Shown one piece after another: positions 1 to 5,916 of a stretch of DNA of 8,180 nt. The notes beneath the pieces were generated by a model. That model did not search any database. It had not been told where the DNA came from and was given only the letters and a program-made list of their open reading frames with translations. The number at the start of each line of letters is the position of its first letter. The first letter of the stretch is position 1. The stretch comes from an uncultured Armatimonadota bacterium. GTDB taxonomy: Bacteria; Armatimonadota; Armatimonadia; Armatimonadales; Armatimonadaceae. Both the position numbers and the translations under genes were made by a program. The stretch covers positions 1 to 8,180 of the forward strand of contig CAIRTT010000442.1 of NCBI GenBank assembly GCA_903881535.1, given 5' to 3'.

Positions 1-104
1 ATGTCATCCCGGTCGTTGATAGCCTGCAAGGCAATGACTGCCGCTACTAGCGGAACCAAACTGCCTGTAAGCTTGGGATTTTTGGCGAAAGCTTCGCGAA
101 GCAT
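1..104 (-). CDS. Third gene of ABC exporter operon, N-terminal fragment
   Basis: This partial gene runs off the left edge; only 34 full codons are visible. It begins at the ATG at 104-102, one nucleotide after the permease stop (108-106). A strong Shine-Dalgarno GGGAGG lies inside the last permease codons, about 7 nt before the ATG, so translation is probably coupled to the permease. The visible peptide starts MLREAFAKNPKL, followed by a hydrophobic stretch (about residues 14-28, TGSLVPLVAAVIALQ) and then a charged NDRDD. This looks like a short cytoplasmic N-terminus followed by one membrane segment or uncleaved signal anchor. I do not recognise the family. From its position it is probably a membrane partner of the ABC exporter, but that is inference. 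The start and frame are well supported; the function is unknown. Confidence 0.7.
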   Translation of the reverse strand, partial: MLREAFAKNPKLTGSLVPLVAAVIALQAINDRDD

Positions 105-105
105 G

Positions 106-894
106 TCAGACCTCCCGGCGATCAAATACGAGGATTGCCAAGACCATCAGCGCGGTTGCATATGCGACAGCATAAGCACAGTTCTGCGTCAGGAAGAGCA
201 TTTCGTTCTTTACGACAACATCTGGTTGCAACAGTGGGTTGGTGTATTGGAAGTTGCCAAAGTTCGGAACAACGTAGTGAACTCCGAGCAACACATACTT
301 AACAATAGCGACCTGGCTGTTCTTGGCAAGGTCAAGCGTGTAGCTCGACAGGTTACCGATCACGAACAAGACCATCGTCAAGAAGAAGTTTACCAATGGA
401 GTCAGAAATGTGGAGAAGAACATCGCAAGCGCTGCCAGTAGCAACATTTGCATTGCAATCATCAGGATTCCCTTAAAGAGAATCAATGGGCTGACTGCGT
501 TCTCCGCACCAATCTGCTTGACAGCAACTGCAACGACGAAAGCAAGTCCCATCAGTCCGATATTGATGCCAAGGGTTCCGAGAGCACCAAAGAACTTACC
601 GAGGAGGAACTCGTATCGACGAACAGGTTTTGCAAGAATCGTATAAATCGTCCTGCGCTCAACTTCCGTTGGTACGAGGTTGATACACAAGATGACGGTG
701 ATAAAGAGTCCAGCGAGGCTGATGATGCCAAGACCCATTCCCTTGACAAGGGTGAGCTCCTGGCGTGGAGCAAACTGCTGGAAGATAAATGTGAGAGCAA
801 TCAGAACAACGCCGACCATCAGGAATGCGTTAAGAATCTTTTTGCGAAGCGCTTCACTAATGGTATTGCGCGCAATCACCATAGCTGTGTTCAT
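106..894 (-). CDS. ABC-2 type transporter permease
   Basis: Predicted inner-membrane subunit of an ABC exporter, 262 aa, usual length for ABC-2 permeases. It is very hydrophobic with about six membrane segments: roughly residues 22-39, 53-73, 100-127, 140-160, 165-185 and a last one near 240-257 ending in charged DRREV. Between segments two and three is a cytoplasmic stretch typical of ABC-2 permeases, VERRTIYTILAKPVRRYEFLLGK (given here only as its positions, about residues 77-99; key pieces TIYTILAKP and RRYEFLLGK). This coupling-region pattern of 'E-R-T-ILAKP-R-EFLLGK' is what identifies the family. The ATG (894-892) shares one base with the stop of the ATPase gene (TAATG), and AAGGAG lies about 11 nt upstream within that gene, so the two are translated together. 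The substrate cannot be read from the sequence; relatives export lipids, drugs, peptides or polysaccharides, or serve gliding machinery. Confidence 0.9.
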   Translation of the reverse strand: MNTAMVIARNTISEALRKKILNAFLMVGVVLIALTFIFQQFAPRQELTLVKGMGLGIISLAGLFITVILCINLVPTEVERRTIYTILAKPVRRYEFLLGKFFGALGTLGINIGLMGLAFVVAVAVKQIGAENAVSPLILFKGILMIAMQMLLLAALAMFFSTFLTPLVNFFLTMVLFVIGNLSSYTLDLAKNSQVAIVKYVLLGVHYVVPNFGNFQYTNPLLQPDVVVKNEMLFLTQNCAYAVAYATALMVLAILVFDRREV

Positions 895-1907
895 TACTTT
901 GCAATCTCCTTGTATGGATTGGCAGACGACGTTTCGTTGTTGATGAGAGGACGGTCGCCCGTTGAGATTAGCGAGCCGCTAACCTTGTCAAGCCTTCCAC
1001 CAACGATTTCAACAAAGATGTCTTCGAGTCGTCGTTTCATTGGGACGACACTAACGACGCTCGCTTTGCCTACTCGAGCAGCATCGATAACAGAGCCAAC
1101 TTCCTCACGCAGCACAGATGCTGTAAGGACATCACCGGTTCGGATAGCGCCATCAGCCGTGAGCTTTGCAGCGAGATCAGCAGGAGTGTTCTCAAGCTTT
1201 ACTTCGACACGCTCACCGCCAAGGAGTTCGTCCATCGTGCCAAGCACCTGGAGCTTACCCTTATGGATGATCGATGCCCGGTGGCAGACAAGTTCGACGT
1301 CTTCGAGCTGGTGGCTCGAAAGAAACATCGTCTTCCCTTGGCGCTTAAGCTCGAGCATCAGGTCACGGATATCACGGCGTGCAATCGCATCAAGACCGGA
1401 TGTCGGTTCATCGTAGAACAACAATGTCGGATCATTGATGAGCGATTGTGCAATACCTACACGTTGCCGCATACCCTTTGAGAATTCCGATACAGGCTTG
1501 TTGACATCTGACTTGCCGCCAAGACCAACGAAATCAACGAGTGAATCCGCCTTCTTCTTGGCATCTTCACGATGCATACCAAAGAGCTGTGCGTAGAACG
1601 TCACGATTTCCCGAGCCGTCATATGCTCGTAGAAGTAAGGACTTTCAGGGAGATACGAAATCTTATGCTTTACCGCAATGTCACCTGCGGGGGCTCCGAG
1701 GACGTTCGCATCGCCGCTTGTCGCGTAAATCAATCCGAGCAGGATTTTAATTGTCGTGGTTTTACCAGCACCATTGGCGCCCAAAAACCCGAAGATTTCG
1801 CCTTCTCCGACTGTCAATGTCAGATTATCAACTGCATTTACAACTTCCCGCTTCATGGGCACGGGATACTGCTTTGTCAGGTTAGTAATCTCTATAGCTG
1901 CCGCCAT
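894..1907 (-). CDS. ABC transporter ATP-binding protein (ABC-2 exporter)
   Basis: Cytoplasmic ATPase powering the permease encoded next to it; 337 aa from the ATG chosen here. Visible motifs: Walker A GANGAGKTTT (K49), a Q-loop region YLPESPYFYEHMT with Glu in the usual Gln position (common in this subfamily), signature SKGMRQRVGIAQ (about 143-154), Walker B TLLFYDEPTSGLD (D166, E167) with its D-loop, and switch His in FLSSHQLEDVE (H199). A C-terminal region of about 110 residues follows, as in DrrA/NatA-like and GldA-like ATPases, ending in a variable tail. A GTG at 1922 in the same frame would add five residues, but GGAGGG lying 8 nt before the ATG at 1907 overlaps that GTG, so the ATG is preferred. 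It is the first gene of a three-gene operon and is fed by the promoter at 2093-2121. Family assignment is firm; the substrate is unknown. Confidence 0.93.
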   Translation of the reverse strand: MAAAIEITNLTKQYPVPMKREVVNAVDNLTLTVGEGEIFGFLGANGAGKTTTIKILLGLIYATSGDANVLGAPAGDIAVKHKISYLPESPYFYEHMTAREIVTFYAQLFGMHREDAKKKADSLVDFVGLGGKSDVNKPVSEFSKGMRQRVGIAQSLINDPTLLFYDEPTSGLDAIARRDIRDLMLELKRQGKTMFLSSHQLEDVELVCHRASIIHKGKLQVLGTMDELLGGERVEVKLENTPADLAAKLTADGAIRTGDVLTASVLREEVGSVIDAARVGKASVVSVVPMKRRLEDIFVEIVGGRLDKVSGSLISTGDRPLINNETSSANPYKEIAK

Positions 1908-2086
1908 TTGTCGGCCCTCCACTCCGGTTCAGCATCCACAACAAGCGGATGATTCCCACAGAGCGTCCTTTCTTCTTCGAAACCGCTACCAGTGGATGCG
2001 GTGGCTTGCGCCACGCGAAAATCGCCAGCGCTGCGGGTAGTCAAACCCTTACTGGAAACGTTCCAGCCAAAAGTCTGTCTGTAAAC
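1908..2086 (-). promoter_or_regulatory. Long 5' leader of the ABC exporter operon
   Basis: About 180 nt separate the predicted start point from the ATPase ATG, and I see no convincing coding frame in it on either strand. Read on the minus strand it contains several hairpin-capable segments. The 15-bp inverted repeat CTGGAA-ACG-TTCCAG lies at 2052-2066. A GTGGC-GCAA-GCCAC hairpin with a GNRA-type tetraloop lies at 2001-2014. A 5-bp ACCGC/GCGGT pairing sits next to it (about 1982-2003). The Shine-Dalgarno GGAGGG lies at 1915-1920. I could not match the layout to a known riboswitch class. It may simply be a structured untranslated region, or may carry post-transcriptional control. Confidence 0.4.
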
Positions 2087-2093
2087 TTACAGA
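2078..2093. promoter_or_regulatory. Candidate operator, 16-bp palindrome over exporter start site
   Basis: TCTGTAA-AC-TTACAGA is a perfect inverted repeat with 7-bp arms and a 2-bp centre. It begins at the last base of the -10 hexamer of the promoter at 2093-2121 and covers the expected transcription start, which is a classic repressor position. Its size and dyad form would suit a GntR/YtrA-, TetR- or MarR-type dimer; these often control ABC exporters. The CTGT-N6-ACAG spacing is not the E. coli LexA CTGT-N8-ACAG spacing. No regulator gene is visible in the window. The repeat is seen directly; its function is inferred. Confidence 0.5.
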
Positions 2094-2121
2094 TTATAGT
2101 ACTGGGGTGTCTTGTTGTCAA
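2093..2121 (-). promoter_or_regulatory. Perfect consensus sigma-70-type promoter for ABC operon
   Basis: Read on the minus strand, the -35 element is TTGACA (2121-2116) and the -10 element is TATAAT (2098-2093), separated by exactly 17 bp. Both hexamers and the spacer match the housekeeping sigma consensus exactly. Transcription should start near 2086 and run leftward into the ATPase, permease and third gene. Such a strong promoter with a palindrome on its start point suggests repression as the main control. Confidence 0.75.
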
Positions 2122-2357
2122 AGCAACTGCGTAAGTCCCGTATGCGAACATCAAGCAAAAGCCGCTCGCTACATCCAGCATGCTGGTAGGCATACTTTAT
2201 ATATAACCGTATTTATACCTATACATTTTCTAGCAAATCGTTAAATCTTCGGGTATAAACCCTCAATCCTTCGGGCAACCGGTGGATATACACCGACAAA
2301 GCACCTGAGTTTCACCGCTCAGGAGTGGTGTGGGACTAATCTTAATTGAGGTCGAAT
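2122..2357. other. Intergenic region upstream of pseudopilin gene; AT-rich block and hairpins
   Basis: No gene is supported here. From left to right it holds a 12-bp perfect palindrome CCAGCATGCTGG (2175-2186), then an AT-rich block (about 2190-2260) with several -10-like hexamers, including TATAAA at 2254-2259. None has a convincing -35 partner, so the pseudopilin promoter is only placed approximately. Downstream are GGGT/ACCC (2251-2262), two CTTCGGG repeats (2248-2254 and 2267-2273), a CGGTG/CACCG hairpin (2280-2295) and a CCTGAG/CTCAGG hairpin with an 8-nt loop (2304-2323). The last two would be in the mRNA leader of the pseudopilin gene and could stabilise or regulate the message. Confidence 0.4.
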
Positions 2358-3227
2358 ATGAATATCCGAAATAATCGTCAGGCGTTCACACTTATTGAAC
2401 TCCTCGTCGTCATCGCAATCATCGCGATTTTGGCAGCTATCCTCTTCCCAGTGTTTGCTCAGGCACGTGAAAAGGCCCGTTCTGCATCCTGCCTTTCAAA
2501 CCAGAAGCAGCTCGGTCTTGCAACACTCATGTATTCCCAGGACTATGATGAGCTGATGCCCTTGACCACATCCAATATTAATGGACAGTGGCTGACCAAC
2601 TTCTGGCACCTCGTTCCACCAACATGGTCCTCCTTGCAGACACACCCTGCAGTAATCGGATCCAACTTCCAGTGGGCAAACACCATCCAACCTTACGTCA
2701 AGAACTATGGCATCCTTGCATGTCCATCAGCTCCTGAATTCCGTGTTGGCCTGGCTCGCTTCACTTACTCCAACATGCTTGCAAAGCCAGAGAAGACTTC
2801 CTACACAATCAATGGACTTCTTCAGGCTTACCCACAGGCTGGCATCAATGCTCCAGCTGACCTCCCACTGATCTGGGAAGGCCGTGGCAAGAGTGCAGCA
2901 CTGGGTGGCAACCTTCAGAACCCACTGTTGACCTGTGCAGACGGAACTCAGCCATGTGTGTACAACACATCGTGTTCCGGAACCACCAACGGTGGTACCG
3001 GTGGTGCATTCGGTATCGATGGCTCCATCTGGATCCACAACAAGGGTATGAACTTTGTCTTCGCCGATGGCCATGCAAAGTACCGTGTCCTTGGAATGCA
3101 GCAGTCTCCTGCAAACACTAACTACAATGTTGATCCTTACACGGGATACAACGCATCCGGTATCCCAGGCTTCCTGTGGACCAACGGCTGCCACCCATGG
3201 TTGTTCCGCCCAGATTACCAACCATAG
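2358..3227 (+). CDS. Type IV pilin-like (pseudopilin) protein, DUF1559 / H-X9-DG family
   Basis: Secreted or surface-anchored prepilin-like protein of 289 aa; the molecular role of the family is not established. A short basic leader MNIRNNRQA precedes the prepilin peptidase site (A9^F10), then FTLIELLVVIAIIAILAA forms the N-terminal helix, with Glu5 of the mature protein (E14) present. Next comes FPVFAQAREKARSASCL (30-46) and QLGLATLMYSQDYDE, typical of the DUF1559 type. Near the C-terminus H227 and D237-G238 make the prepilin-processing-associated H-X9-DG motif (HNKGMNFVFADG). About 50 Tyr/Asn/Gly-rich residues follow. The ATG at 2358 has GAGG 6 nt upstream; an in-frame TTG at 2346 overlaps that site and is rejected. 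In the second half Tyr is always TAC, Asn mostly AAC and Pro mostly CCA, stronger bias than the neighbouring enzymes, which suggests high expression. Ala rather than Gly at -1 is tolerated by prepilin peptidases. Confidence 0.9.
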   Translation: MNIRNNRQAFTLIELLVVIAIIAILAAILFPVFAQAREKARSASCLSNQKQLGLATLMYSQDYDELMPLTTSNINGQWLTNFWHLVPPTWSSLQTHPAVIGSNFQWANTIQPYVKNYGILACPSAPEFRVGLARFTYSNMLAKPEKTSYTINGLLQAYPQAGINAPADLPLIWEGRGKSAALGGNLQNPLLTCADGTQPCVYNTSCSGTTNGGTGGAFGIDGSIWIHNKGMNFVFADGHAKYRVLGMQQSPANTNYNVDPYTGYNASGIPGFLWTNGCHPWLFRPDYQP

Positions 3228-3252
3228 GCCTGATCTTTCAGGTGTAGTCATT

Positions 3253-3283
3253 GCCGTCCAGCATATGCTGGACGGCTTTCCAG
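3253..3283 (+). terminator. 24-bp perfect palindrome, likely terminator of pseudopilin gene
   Basis: Positions 3253-3276 form an uninterrupted 12+12 palindrome beginning GCCGTCCAGCAT, 25 nt after the pseudopilin stop. As RNA it would form a stem of about 10 bp with a 4-nt loop. It is followed by TTTCCAGTTTTG, a mediocre U-rich tail. It could be a terminator (partial read-through into the lipoprotein gene is possible) or an mRNA 3'-stabilising hairpin. Its core resembles the palindrome at 2175-2186. Confidence 0.6.
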
Positions 3284-3298
3284 TTTTGAGGTATCCAC

Positions 3299-3490
3299 AT
3301 GAAATATTTACTGATGATCGTAGCTTTGGTGTCACTTGCACTTGCAGGCTGTCAGACAGCAGAACAAGCTGCACCAGCACCTGCACCTTCCGCAGCAACA
3401 ACCGCAGGTGCTCCTGCAGCAGCCACACCAGGGAAGAAGTCTGACACCCCTGTTCAGTCCCCATCTGGCTCCGCCGTACAACCACAATAA
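3299..3490 (+). CDS. Small Ala/Pro-rich lipoprotein
   Basis: 63-aa predicted lipoprotein. It begins MKYLLMIVALVSLALAGC: a charged Lys, a hydrophobic core and a lipobox LAGC with the lipidated cysteine at position 18. After cleavage only about 46 residues remain, almost all Ala, Pro, Thr, Ser, Gln and Gly (APAPAP, TAGAPAAATPG), with KKSD near the middle. This is a flexible, low-complexity chain with no recognisable domain. The ATG has TTGAGGT with GAGG 7 nt upstream, the same heptamer as before the pseudopilin gene. It lies 71 nt after the pseudopilin stop, beyond the palindrome, and is closed by the terminator at 3508-3538. It may be co-transcribed at reduced level with the pseudopilin. Real coding is supported by signal peptide, ribosome site and terminator; function is unknown. 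Confidence 0.75.
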   Translation: MKYLLMIVALVSLALAGCQTAEQAAPAPAPSAATTAGAPAAATPGKKSDTPVQSPSGSAVQPQ

Positions 3491-3507
3491 GGTTGTCAAT
3501 CCCACAT

Positions 3508-3538
3508 GAACCGCAACTACCGTTGCGGTTCTTTGCTT
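3508..3538 (+). terminator. Intrinsic terminator after lipoprotein gene
   Basis: GAACCGCAAC (3508-3517), loop TACC, GTTGCGGTTC (3522-3531): a perfect 10-bp stem with a 4-nt loop, followed by TTTGCTT. It lies 17 nt after the lipoprotein stop and 15 nt before the peptidase ATG, so it separates the surface-protein genes from the peptidase gene. Confidence 0.8.
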
Positions 3539-3553
3539 AAGTCAGGGTAACAA

Positions 3554-4666
3554 ATGCCAACCAAAGATGTTCTGTCCACGTTACTCGACCTGCTCAGCTA
3601 TAACTCACCGTCGAGGTCAGAACGTGATGTTAGCCTCTACTGTGCTGAACGGCTGAGAAATATTGGTTTTGATGTCCGCTGGGATGCATCCAATTTGGCA
3701 ACAGGATCAAACGTTGGCAACCTGATCGCCACACTTCCCGCCACTGATACATCGCTACCTGGACTTCTCTTTGCCGCACACCTCGACACAGTGGAGCCAA
3801 CTCCAGGGATCAACGTTGTGGTTGATGGTGATGTCATTTCTGCAACGAGTGACACAATTCTTGGCGGAGATGACAAATGCGGTGCGGCACCAATCATCTG
3901 CGCGATGGAAGAGATCGTCGCAAAAAACATCCCTCACGGCCAGCTGCAAGTTGTCTTTACGACTTGCGAAGAGATCGGACTTGTTGGCGCAGCCAATATA
4001 GACCAGACGATGCTAACCAGTGATTACGGCTTTGTACTCGATGGTGGACCTCCGCTTGGCTCTATTGTGACAGCTGCGCCAGCATCTGAATGCCTTGAAA
4101 TCACCGTTCATGGGAAAGCCGCACACGCAGGAGCAGAGCCTGAAAAAGGCATCAACGCAATTGTTGCTGCGGCAAAGGCAATCGCATCATTTCCGGTCGG
4201 ACGGATCGATGCTGAAACAACAAACAATGTTGGTGTCATTACAGGCGGACAGGCACGCAATGTCGTTCCTGACACAGCAACCATCATTGCCGAAGCACGC
4301 TCACGAAACCAGACTAAACTTGAAGAGCAGCTTGCGACCATAAAGACAGCTTTTGAAGTTGAAGCCGCAAACATGGGAGCGACGGTGAGTATTCGAACGA
4401 CAAATAGTTATCCCGCGTACCACCTGACAAACGACTTTCCAGTCATTAGGCTTGCCGCTCACGCTGCATCAACCTTAGGTTTCCCGCCACAGTTTCGAGA
4501 GTCAGGCGGAGGCACAGATGCCAACCACTTCAATGGTTTTGGTATTCCGACAGCGGTTCTCGCAACAGGAATGCAGCTCATCCATACTCATGATGAGTTT
4601 TGTACAGTCTCTGCACTCCATGGAAACGTTACCTGGATCATCGAAATTGTAAAAGTGGCCAGATAG
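3554..4666 (+). CDS. M20-family metallopeptidase, PepT-like
   Basis: Cytoplasmic two-zinc aminopeptidase of the M20 clan, closest in layout to peptidase T-like proteins; 370 aa, normal length. Visible metal and catalytic sites: FAAHLDTV (ligand H76, D78), GGDDKCG (bridging Asp at 106 or 107), TTCEEIGL (catalytic E139, ligand E140), FVLDGG (ligand D163) and the C-terminal IHTHDEF, where H344 lies four residues before E348 as in the family. The dimerisation-lid segment follows HGKAAHAGAEPEKGINAI (about 186-203), and SGGGTDANHFNGFGIPT (about 317-333) precedes the last ligand. All key residues are present, so it should be active on small peptides; exact substrate is open. A weak AGGG precedes the ATG. 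The gene lies just after a terminator, so it needs its own promoter or read-through. Its last 20 codons lie in the first copy of the 121-bp duplication; its stop was once 1 nt from the queG stop. Confidence 0.9.
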   Translation: MPTKDVLSTLLDLLSYNSPSRSERDVSLYCAERLRNIGFDVRWDASNLATGSNVGNLIATLPATDTSLPGLLFAAHLDTVEPTPGINVVVDGDVISATSDTILGGDDKCGAAPIICAMEEIVAKNIPHGQLQVVFTTCEEIGLVGAANIDQTMLTSDYGFVLDGGPPLGSIVTAAPASECLEITVHGKAAHAGAEPEKGINAIVAAAKAIASFPVGRIDAETTNNVGVITGGQARNVVPDTATIIAEARSRNQTKLEEQLATIKTAFEVEAANMGATVSIRTTNSYPAYHLTNDFPVIRLAAHAASTLGFPPQFRESGGGTDANHFNGFGIPTAVLATGMQLIHTHDEFCTVSALHGNVTWIIEIVKVAR

Positions 4667-4667
4667 C

Positions 4668-4728
4668 TTAGTCAATCACTAATTTCTGTAACGCCCATTG
4701 CACATGTTCACGCACGATGCTTGATTCA
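4668..4728 (-). pseudogene. Detached duplicate of the queG 3' end
   Basis: This is the queG-tail part of duplication copy 1, lying beyond the real queG stop. Read on the minus strand it still encodes about 20 queG-like residues (pieces SSIVREHVQWAL and KLVID) and ends at TAA (4670-4668). It differs from the live tail at about six of 20 residues, notably R where live QueG has C336. It has no start of its own and should not be translated. Confidence 0.85.
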
Positions 4729-4787
4729 TCTCTGCGCTCCATGGAAACGTTACCTGGATCATCGAAATTGTAAAAATGTCCAGATAG
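4729..4787 (+). pseudogene. Detached duplicate of the peptidase 3' end
   Basis: This is the peptidase-tail part of duplication copy 2, separated from the live peptidase. It still reads ALHGNVTWIIEIVK followed by MSR and TAG (4785-4787), against VAR in the live gene. Only 3 of about 59 bases differ. It is antisense to nothing coding and ends 1 nt before the queG stop. No start codon or ribosome site is present. Confidence 0.85.
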
Positions 4788-4788
4788 C

Positions 4789-5838
4789 TTAGTCAGTCAT
4801 TAATTCCAATAATGCCCATCGCACATGTTCACACACGATGCTTGATTCATCTGATAAACCGGCTTCAAGTACGGATTTAAGCCTAGGGTCATGTGTGTTA
4901 CCAATCGCAACCGCTACATTGCGGCGCAGACCTGACCGGCCTGTTCGTAGAACTGGCGTTCCTAAAAATGTTTGCTGAAACCATTCATCCGATGCCAAAT
5001 TCGTAAAGAGATTTCCTAAATCAAGTGCCCCAAAGCTTGGGTTCCATTTGAACACGGCTAACTGATCAGGCGATGCAAGCGAGTTCCAAGGGCAAATGTC
5101 AATACAGATATCGCAGCCAAAGATTCGATTTCCCATCAATGGACGTATCTCAAGTGGAATACTTTCCTTAGCCTCGATTGTCCAATAACTGATACACCGT
5201 CGGGGATCCAGTACATTTGGGGCAACAAGAGCTCCCGTAGGACAAACCTGAAGGCATTTAGTGCAAGCACCACAGTTGCCCAGCTGGGAATCTGGTTTAT
5301 CCGGTTCAATCAATGCTGTTGTCAAGATGACAGACAAAAAGACATAGTTACCAAATCCTGGAACGATGACATTTGTATGACGTCCCTGCCAGCCAATGCC
5401 AGCCCGGACGGCAAGCTCCCTCTCAGGAATCGGTGCTGAGTCCGTAGCTGCCCGTGATACTGATCCAGGAATGAACGCTTCAACCACTTTCATCCCTTGC
5501 TTTGTCAGAGACCGAATCACACGGTGATAATCCAAGCCCTGAGCGTATTTCGCAATTATCCCATCCAAAGGACCTGCAACAATGGATGGGTGATTATAAG
5601 AAACTGCAAGGACAATGGCCGTTTGCGCACCATCAAGGAGCTCAGGGACACCCAAATGTCCGGTACGAAGCTCCCTGCGTGTCGATAGCCACAGCATTTC
5701 TCCGGCATAACCAGCATTGGTCCATGCTCGCCAGTAGCTTTGATGCCGACTTGGTAATGTGTCTGTGAACCCAACCTGCGAAAATCCACAGGCTATCAAG
5801 GCATCCCGAAGTTGTTCTTTGGATTCAGAATCCAACAT
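4789..5838 (-). CDS. queG: Epoxyqueuosine reductase QueG
   Basis: Cytoplasmic cobalamin- and Fe-S-dependent enzyme that reduces epoxyqueuosine to queuosine in the wobble base of GUN-anticodon tRNAs; 349 aa, typical length. Residues about 10-130 match the DUF1730-type cobalamin-binding part. D133 in TDSAPIPERELA aligns with the catalytic Asp of the family, and AGIGWQGRHTNVI (about 146-158) is the usual conserved block. Two 4Fe-4S sites follow: C189, C192, C195 and C199 (CGACTKCLQVCPTG), then C215, C242, C245 and C249 (GCDICIDICPWN). A HEAT-like C-terminus ends in WALLELMTD. The ATG at 5838 has GAAGGGA about 8 nt upstream. It converges on the peptidase and diverges from nadE (92 nt between starts). 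C336 replaces an Arg kept in the duplicated remnant. Other queuosine genes are not in the window. Confidence 0.95.
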   Translation of the reverse strand: MLDSESKEQLRDALIACGFSQVGFTDTLPSRHQSYWRAWTNAGYAGEMLWLSTRRELRTGHLGVPELLDGAQTAIVLAVSYNHPSIVAGPLDGIIAKYAQGLDYHRVIRSLTKQGMKVVEAFIPGSVSRAATDSAPIPERELAVRAGIGWQGRHTNVIVPGFGNYVFLSVILTTALIEPDKPDSQLGNCGACTKCLQVCPTGALVAPNVLDPRRCISYWTIEAKESIPLEIRPLMGNRIFGCDICIDICPWNSLASPDQLAVFKWNPSFGALDLGNLFTNLASDEWFQQTFLGTPVLRTGRSGLRRNVAVAIGNTHDPRLKSVLEAGLSDESSIVCEHVRWALLELMTD

Positions 5839-5916
5839 CGATGTATCCCTTCATAACCTCGAAGGCAAACACAGGCTCCACCTTGAGGACTCGAAAAACC
5901 ATTCGCGTCAAAACGA

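Larger units (their letters stand above)
4608..4849. repeat. 121-bp tandem duplication across the convergent ends of peptidase and queG
   Basis: Copy 1 is 4608-4728 and copy 2 is 4729-4849, with no gap and no indels. By my hand alignment 110 of 121 bases match (3 differences in the peptidase-tail half, 8 in the queG-tail half). The triplet TCT stands at both copy starts and just after copy 2 (4850-4852), a possible microhomology joint. Each copy contains the peptidase tail, TAG-C-TTA (two convergent stops 1 nt apart) and the reversed queG tail. The intact peptidase uses copy 1 and the intact queG uses copy 2, so the event doubled a gene-gene junction without destroying either gene. Confidence 0.95.

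Noticed and set aside
448..1416. A 322-codon open frame on the plus strand
   Set aside because: It lies antisense to the ABC ATPase and permease, is Ser/Arg-rich low-quality sequence with no motif, and the minus-strand frames have unmistakable Walker motifs.
2078..2093. The dyad over the exporter start as a LexA (SOS) box
   Set aside because: The spacing is CTGT-N6-ACAG, not the CTGT-N8-ACAG of proteobacterial LexA, and it is unlike the Gram-positive CGAAC-type box.
1756..2134. Short plus-strand frames running across the exporter promoter region
   Set aside because: They overlap the ATPase start and its leader, have no ribosome sites and show no protein features.
2727..3485. A 252-codon open frame on the minus strand
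   Set aside because: It is antisense to the pseudopilin and lipoprotein. The strong codon bias of the pseudopilin keeps stops out of the opposite strand. No ribosome site or family resemblance was seen.
4608..4849. The repeat as a CRISPR array or mobile-element end
   Set aside because: There are only two adjoining copies with no spacers, no inverted ends and no transposase. The content is plainly the tails of the two neighbouring genes.
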